DNA from: an uncultured Bordetella sp.
GTDB taxonomy: Bacteria; Pseudomonadota; Gammaproteobacteria; Burkholderiales; Burkholderiaceae_B
Assembly (NCBI GenBank): GCA_937881145.1
Contig: CALGFL010000156.1
Location: 1-11,903, forward strand
DNA length: 11,903 nucleotides
Reading direction: 5' to 3'
Under the pieces are notes generated by a model that saw nothing but the letters and a program-made list of their open reading frames with translations, searched no databases and had not been told where the DNA came from. Shown here piece after piece: positions 9,057 to 11,903 of this stretch (position 1 is its first letter; each line of letters opens with the position of its first letter). The translations under genes were made by a program, and so were the position numbers.

Positions 9057-9150
9057 GGAGACATGGCCGAGAGGTTGAAGGTACTCCCCTGCTAAGGGAG
9101 CATGTGAGCTAAAACTTGCATCGAGGGTTCGAATCCCTCTGTCTCCGCCA
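9057..9150 (+). tRNA. serV: tRNA-Ser(GCU)
   Basis: Long-variable-arm (class II) tRNA of 94 bases with encoded CCA. The acceptor stem GGAGACA (9057-9063) pairs with TGTCTCC (9140-9146), the discriminator is G9147, and CCA is 9148-9150. The anticodon stem is CTCCC (9084-9088) with GGGAG (9096-9100), with loop CTGCTAA and anticodon GCT at 9091-9093, so it reads AGC and AGU. The T arm is GAGGG-TTCGAAT-CCCTC. The long variable arm is the serine identity feature. Accessory DNA begins directly after it, and tRNA-Ser genes are common integration targets. The symbol follows E. coli naming for the GCU isoacceptor. Confidence 0.96.
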
Positions 9151-9158
9151 AGCTTTAC

Positions 9159-9187
9159 AAAGGTCCTGATTTTTCAGGACCTTTTTT
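9159..9187 (+). terminator. Intrinsic terminator of tRNA-Ser
   Basis: An 11-bp perfect stem, AAAGGTCCTGA (9159-9169) with TCAGGACCTTT (9174-9184), a TTTT loop, and a T-run at 9182-9187. Placed nine bases after the CCA end. Confidence 0.9.
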
Positions 9188-9207
9188 CTTGGTTCTTCTC
9201 ATTAGGT

Positions 9208-9246
9208 GGTCCTCAGTGGGGGTCCTCATCTCTCTGGATGAGAACC
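9208..9246. repeat. Direct and inverted repeats of GGTCCTCA at the island start
   Basis: GGTCCTCA occurs at 9208-9215 and again at 9221-9228. The second copy also forms a hairpin: GGTCCTCATC (9221-9230) pairs with GATGAGAACC (9237-9246) with one mismatch and a six-base loop. The hairpin sits just before the ATG of the integrase-like remnant. It could be a recombinase arm site or a remnant regulatory element; neither is shown. Confidence 0.4.
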
Positions 9247-9474
9247 ATGGGACTGCCGTGCAGACTCCACAAATCGAGACATGGTGTCTATCGTTACCGA
9301 TACCAGTTCACACGATCCTGACCGCCGGTGCAATATCTGCCCCGGTTAACCCTGGCTTCGAATGTCTACAACAACAAACTGTCTACTTGACGGGGAAGCT
9401 TACGGATTGGCTTATACGCAAAGGATGTTGCGTGTACTGCTTTGATCTCCAAGGAAGTATCTGTTGAGTCAACA
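9247..9474 (+). pseudogene. Eroded N-terminal remnant of a tyrosine-recombinase integrase
   Basis: From the ATG at 9247 the frame reads MGLPCRLHKSRHGVYRYRYQ, which resembles the N-terminus of tyrosine integrases of the kind that begin by describing an arm-binding module (GLPxRLHrSRHGVYrfR). It hits a stop at 9319-9321 and another about 22 codons later. Then, in the same frame, comes RGSLRIGLYAKDVACTALIS, similar to the RSLRTxdxxeAxxlAL stretch that follows in such integrases. No catalytic Arg-His-Arg-Tyr domain is present. The location directly downstream of tRNA-Ser is where an island integrase is expected. The resemblance is by eye only. The remaining DNA between the terminator and the next gene (9188-9463) holds nothing else I recognise. 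Confidence 0.45.
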
Positions 9475-9880
9475 AGTTGAGCCTACACCTGCGGGCTACC
9501 CACATATTGCTGACCTTGCGCTGCAACTTCACGAAGCAAGGAAATTAGAGCTTCGTTTGAAGTTGTCATCTGAGCAAACAACGGCAGAGATCGATTTGCC
9601 GAAAGGGTGCAAATTGGTAGATGGGACGATCGAGTTTGAGTCGCTCGAAGTGCGCAACACGATTGTTGCAGCTGCCGCCTACCAGCGTCTTGGCTTTACG
9701 TCTGAGATTAATGCCAACGCGCTGTTCGAACGCGCTTACGAGCTGTGGCAGAAGGAGATAGGGCATAGAGATCAGGCATCAGGACGTTTGCTCGCGCTTG
9801 CAGCTGAGAGCATCGATGTGCTTGCCGCTGGAGCACAGCTGATTCGATTTGGTTCGAATGTGTTCGACATTCTGCATTGA
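9464..9880 (+). CDS. Hypothetical protein, 138 aa
   Basis: Not recognised. The start is TTG at 9464 with a good AAGGAAG (9451-9457) six bases upstream. The protein is soluble, with no signal peptide or membrane segment. Residues 18-45 look helical and charged (LALQLHEARKLELRLKLSSE), and a second helical region spans about 65-125, including NTIVAAAAYQRLGF and ALFERAYELWQKE. Base composition is clearly lower in GC than the core genes, and codon use is mixed, which suggests acquired DNA. Its TGA stop (9878-9880) coincides with the first three bases of the apparent IS3-type left end, so the original C-terminus may have been cut by that insertion. Upstream it overlaps the end of the integrase remnant in another frame. 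Coding status rests on the open frame and ribosome-binding site alone. Confidence 0.55.
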   Translation: MSQQVEPTPAGYPHIADLALQLHEARKLELRLKLSSEQTTAEIDLPKGCKLVDGTIEFESLEVRNTIVAAAAYQRLGFTSEINANALFERAYELWQKEIGHRDQASGRLLALAAESIDVLAAGAQLIRFGSNVFDILH

Positions 9881-9927
9881 ATCGCCCCGGGTTTTGCGGA
9901 GGCTCCAACCCTTGAGAGAATGGAGCC

Positions 9928-10005
9928 ATGAGCAAGAACAACGCGAACAAGTTTTCCCCGGAATTGCGTGAACGAGCGGTGCGATTGGTGTACGAGCACC
10001 GGCGG
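9928..10005 (+). pseudogene. IS3-family orfA fragment (first 26 codons)
   Basis: The ATG at 9928, preceded by GAGAATGGAGCC as a ribosome-binding region, opens a frame beginning MSKNNANKFSPELRERAVRL, the characteristic start of the helix-turn-helix OrfA of IS3-family transposases. The similarity stops at about codon 26; the rest of orfA and all of orfB (the DDE integrase part) are missing. The frame stays open into the IS66 remnant, but that is chance. Confidence 0.7.
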
Positions 10006-10038
10006 ACTACCCATCGTTGTGACTGGCAGCACGACACC

Positions 10039-10294
10039 ATGCGCGCCTTGGCGCAGTGGGCGGCACTGAGGCGCTATGTCGACGAAGGCCGCATCGAGAT
10101 CGACAACAACCCGGCCGAGCGCGCTACGTGCGGTGGCGCTCTACAGCCTGCTCGGTATGGCAGCAATGAACGGCATCGATCCCATGGCCTACCTGCGCGA
10201 GGTGTTGGCCCGCATCGCCGATCACTCTATCAATCGCATCCAGGATCTGTTGCCATGGAATCTGGCTTCACCCTGCAACGAACAGGCAGCGTAA
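10039..10294 (+). pseudogene. IS66-family transposase TnpC, frameshifted C-terminal remnant
   Basis: The first part (frame of the 9928 ATG) reads [18 protein letters not shown] and PAERA, which carries the conserved DNNxAERA signature near the end of TnpC. Homology then moves to the next frame: [20 protein letters not shown], then [18 protein letters not shown] and QDLLPW. Around 10126-10145 there are two lesions: a loss of two bases in the GCGC run, and a deletion of roughly 15-20 codons that should hold the NYLFAG and GGERA segment. All upstream TnpC domains and TnpA/TnpB are absent. The stop of the shifted frame is TAA at 10292-10294, 40 bases inside the next gene. Confidence 0.8.
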
Positions 10295-10866
10295 GCGGCC
10301 CAAAGGTCGTTCCCCTGCAAGGCACGGCGCTGGTGCTGCGCATCGAATTGCGTCACATCACGCCCATCATCCATCGCACCGTGGTCGTGCCCAGTCGCAT
10401 CACACTGCCCAAGTTGCACGTCACCATCCTGCGTGCCATGGGCTGGCAGGGCGGGCATCTGCATGAGTTCGCCATCAACGGCGTGCGCTATGGCGAGCCA
10501 GACCCCGACTATCCCGAGCCGAACCTGCGTAGCGAAAAGCGGGTGCGGCTGGACAATGCGCTGGGCGATGCCCAAAGCCTTGACTACCTATACGACTTCG
10601 GTGACTACTGGGAGCATGAGGTCCGTCTCATGGAGGTAGCCACCTTCAACGGCCCGATGGCCTCGCCCTGGTGCCTGGACGGCGCCAACGCCTGTCCGCC
10701 CGAAGATGTCGGCGGCCTGCCGGGCTACGAACACTTCCTGCACGTTCTCTCTGACCGCGCCCACCCCGAATACGATGACATGCTGCTCTGGCATGGCAAA
10801 CGCTTCGATCCCGCTGCCTTCGACCTCGATGAAGTCAATCAGCGATTGAGCCAGGTACAGATCTAA
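10255..10866 (+). CDS. Plasmid pRiA4b ORF-3-like protein
   Basis: A 203-aa protein of the PRiA4_ORF3 family, whose biochemical role is unknown. After a non-typical N-terminal 28 residues, the domain is complete: [20 protein letters not shown], then [11 protein letters not shown] and HLHEF, the YDFGDYWEH signature, [16 protein letters not shown], and a final [15 protein letters not shown]. Start ATG 10255 lies inside the TnpC remnant at the codons for LLPW, an arrangement that suggests the gene travelled as a passenger behind tnpC. The same frame is open upstream to 9928, giving a 312-codon chimeric frame that I take as fortuitous. GC is similar to the core and unlike the genes that follow. 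The gene is intact although its former mobile element is broken. There is no clear ribosome-binding site, so expression may depend on transcription from the left. Confidence 0.8.
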   Translation: MESGFTLQRTGSVSGPKVVPLQGTALVLRIELRHITPIIHRTVVVPSRITLPKLHVTILRAMGWQGGHLHEFAINGVRYGEPDPDYPEPNLRSEKRVRLDNALGDAQSLDYLYDFGDYWEHEVRLMEVATFNGPMASPWCLDGANACPPEDVGGLPGYEHFLHVLSDRAHPEYDDMLLWHGKRFDPAAFDLDEVNQRLSQVQI

Positions 10867-10892
10867 TGCAAGAAATTTATGCAAAAAAATTT
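10866..10892. repeat. Tandem AT-rich repeat at the composition junction
   Basis: ATGCAAGAAATTT (10866-10878) is followed directly by ATGCAAAAAAATTT (10879-10892). It lies exactly where the GC-rich passenger gene ends and the AT-rich lipoprotein region begins. It may be a small duplication or part of an upstream promoter region for the lipoprotein gene. Confidence 0.5.
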
Positions 10893-10911
10893 GATGATTA
10901 GACGAGAATTT

Positions 10912-11505
10912 ATGAAAACCAAAGTTTTATCTGTCTTCGCTTTAACCGTTCTTCTCGCCGGCTGCGCCGCGACGGAAATGCCTGCAAGCACCCAACACTA
11001 CAACCCCGAGACCTCCGCACGAATTCGCTTGTTTGGTCAAAATGGCAGGCCGTCCATCATGTTCGTGCAGATAGGCCAAGGGAACGCCGCCAAGACTGAA
11101 AAAATCACCGTCGGCGGCAGCCTGGGCGATGCCTTTGGCTCCATGCTAGGTATGTCAAAAAACGAAAGTATCGGCATGCCTGCAACTGAAAACACCCAAA
11201 ATCTAGCCGCTCAAAACGGAATTTTATCCACGGCGTTTTACCGGGAATTTGTTATCCCTGCCGGTAAGCCAGTTAAAGTGCAAGGGGCATATATCGGATT
11301 GTCCAGTATTACTCCGCTCGCGCAGGGCGGGTCGCTTTACTATCATGAAGGCGATTGCTCAAGCAATATGGTCAGTTTTGTGCCGCAAGCTGGCCAGAAC
11401 TACGAGGTGGATTCTTACCTGAGCGGCAATGGGTGTTCTGTGGTTGTTTTCGATATCAAATCAACCGATGGCAAGGTTTCGTTGATTCCGGTTCAAACGC
11501 AATAA
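10912..11505 (+). CDS. Putative lipoprotein of unknown function
   Basis: A 197-aa protein starting at ATG 10912, with a lipoprotein signal: MKTK, hydrophobic VLSVFALTVLL, then the lipobox LLAGC with C18 as the lipidated residue. Residue 19 is Ala, so outer-membrane sorting is likely. The rest looks like an all-beta periplasmic domain (ARIRLFGQNGRPSIMFVQIG, KPVKVQGAYIGL, GCSVVVFDIKS) with two further Cys, in EGDCSSN and NGCSVV, that could form a disulfide. I do not recognise a family. An earlier in-frame ATG at 10879 would add 11 residues and spoil the signal peptide. GC is well below that of the core. The TpsB gene starts 20 bases after the stop, so the two are probably one transcript. BcpO of Burkholderia contact-dependent inhibition loci is also a small lipoprotein beside a TpsB gene, but that is only an analogy. 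Confidence 0.8.
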   Translation: MKTKVLSVFALTVLLAGCAATEMPASTQHYNPETSARIRLFGQNGRPSIMFVQIGQGNAAKTEKITVGGSLGDAFGSMLGMSKNESIGMPATENTQNLAAQNGILSTAFYREFVIPAGKPVKVQGAYIGLSSITPLAQGGSLYYHEGDCSSNMVSFVPQAGQNYEVDSYLSGNGCSVVVFDIKSTDGKVSLIPVQTQ

Positions 11506-11525
11506 TTCATTTAAAAACCAAAAAA

Positions 11526-11903
11526 ATGAGCTTTGCAAAGCGGTTTTCTTTACTCTTATCAGTATTTCTCATCCCTCTCGCAGCAAACGCCCAGCAAAAC
11601 ATCACTTCCACGGATCAGGCCGCTGCCGGCCGCGCGAACGCGGAACAGAGTCGCCTACTCGAACAGCAGCGCGAGGCCAACCAGCGCAGCGCGACGGTTT
11701 CCGCGCCGAATGCGCGTTCGGCCGCACCCGCCAGGCAAGGCTGGCCCGAACTGCCAAACGAGAAGCTCTGCTTCAAGATCCAGACCTTCGTGCTCGAAGT
11801 GCCGCAGGCCTTGCCTGCCGCCATTCGCGCGGCGGGGGCATCCGCCTTGCCGCTGGATCGTTTCGCCTTCGCGCGCGAATGGCTCGATCATTACCGAGGG
11901 CAG
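11526..11903 (+). CDS. TpsB-type (ShlB/FhaC/HecB) two-partner secretion transporter, 3' partial
   Basis: The N-terminal 126 residues of an outer-membrane transporter that exports a large TpsA exoprotein (haemagglutinin, haemolysin or contact-dependent inhibition toxin). The frame is open to the window edge. Residues 1-22 are a signal peptide (MSFAKRFSLLLSVFLIPLAA, then NAQ). A Gln/Arg/Ala-rich helix follows (RANAEQSRLLEQQREANQRS), matching the plug helix of FhaC. Then CFKIQTFVLEVPQALPAAIR and FAREWLDHYRGQ resemble the segment that leads into the first POTRA domain in Burkholderiales TpsB proteins. The two POTRA domains and the 16-stranded barrel would lie outside the window. No ribosome-binding site is evident in the AT-rich 20-base gap. 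The first 60 bases are AT-rich, and the rest has core-like GC. Confidence 0.75.
   Translation, partial: MSFAKRFSLLLSVFLIPLAANAQQNITSTDQAAAGRANAEQSRLLEQQREANQRSATVSAPNARSAAPARQGWPELPNEKLCFKIQTFVLEVPQALPAAIRAAGASALPLDRFAFAREWLDHYRGQ

Larger units (their letters stand above)
9878..10866 (+). mobile_element. Composite scar of IS3- and IS66-type elements with a passenger gene
   Basis: Starts with TGAATCGCCCCGGGTTTTGC, which looks like a terminal inverted repeat of IS3-family elements, followed by an orfA start (to about 10005). Without a visible right end it passes into the C-terminal part of an IS66 TnpC (about 10039-10294) and then an intact pRiA4b ORF-3-like gene (10255-10866). No transposase is complete, no right inverted repeat and no target duplication is visible, so the structure cannot move by itself. 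Family calls come from protein resemblance; boundaries are approximate. Confidence 0.6.

Noticed and set aside
9189..9467. 92-codon plus-strand frame after the tRNA terminator.
   Set aside because: No ribosome-binding site, starts in the terminator T-run region, no homology by eye; the overlapping frame with the integrase-like sequence explains the DNA better.
10291..10298. GTAAGCGG, like the first bases of IS66-family inverted repeats.
   Set aside because: Orientation would put the element to the right, while the tnpC remnant lies to the left; eight bases are too few, and no partner repeat is seen.
11530..11541. GCTTTGCAAAGC palindrome followed by T-rich DNA, like a small terminator.
   Set aside because: It lies in codons 2-6 of the TpsB gene; the stem is only four bases if a loop is allowed, so not a convincing terminator.
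9151..11903. Second copy of the tRNA-Ser 3' end as an attachment site.
   Set aside because: Looked for repeats of the T-arm and acceptor sequence; none seen in the window, so an island end cannot be placed here.

Overview
The window looks like a high-GC betaproteobacterial chromosome of the Alcaligenaceae type (Bordetella/Achromobacter-like). That placement rests on codon and GC character and on the gene order cysS - DNA glycosylase - accA - tilS - lysC - tRNA-Ser. It is an impression from the sequence, not a database match.

Positions 1-9150 are ordinary core chromosome. A 5'-truncated inner-membrane TerC/CBS/CorC-type protein (plus strand) converges on a three-gene minus-strand cluster: a secreted TPR protein, a cyclophilin (ppiB) and lpxH. 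The three are tightly packed, with a 4-nt ATGA overlap and then a 35-nt overlap. Divergently, on the plus strand, run cysS, an AlkA-type 3-methyladenine DNA glycosylase, accA, tilS and lysC. These cover charging of cysteine tRNA, alkylation repair, the first step of fatty-acid synthesis, tRNA-Ile lysidine modification and the entry to the aspartate amino-acid family. The block ends with tRNA-Ser(GCU), which has an extended -10 promoter upstream and a clear intrinsic terminator downstream.

Positions 9151-11903 are accessory DNA. GC drops right after the tRNA terminator. The first 300 bases hold what looks like an eroded N-terminal piece of a tyrosine integrase, as expected where an island once entered at the tRNA gene. 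Next is an unrecognised 138-aa gene with a TTG start, whose stop codon coincides with the apparent left end of an IS3-family element. Only the first 26 codons of that element's orfA remain. They run into a decayed C-terminal remnant of an IS66-family TnpC, followed by an intact pRiA4b ORF-3-like gene. After a sharp change to AT-rich DNA come an unrecognised lipoprotein and the start of a TpsB (ShlB/FhaC-type) outer-membrane transporter that runs off the window. This is the beginning of a two-partner secretion locus, and the exoprotein partner is not visible.

I did not find a clearly new system. The points most worth a second look are: the lipoprotein-TpsB pair at the island end; an internal start in lysC with a strong ribosome-binding site that could make a separate regulatory subunit; a possible dual-start cyclophilin; a 14-bp palindrome before lysC; and the layered IS scar that leaves a 312-codon chimeric open frame.
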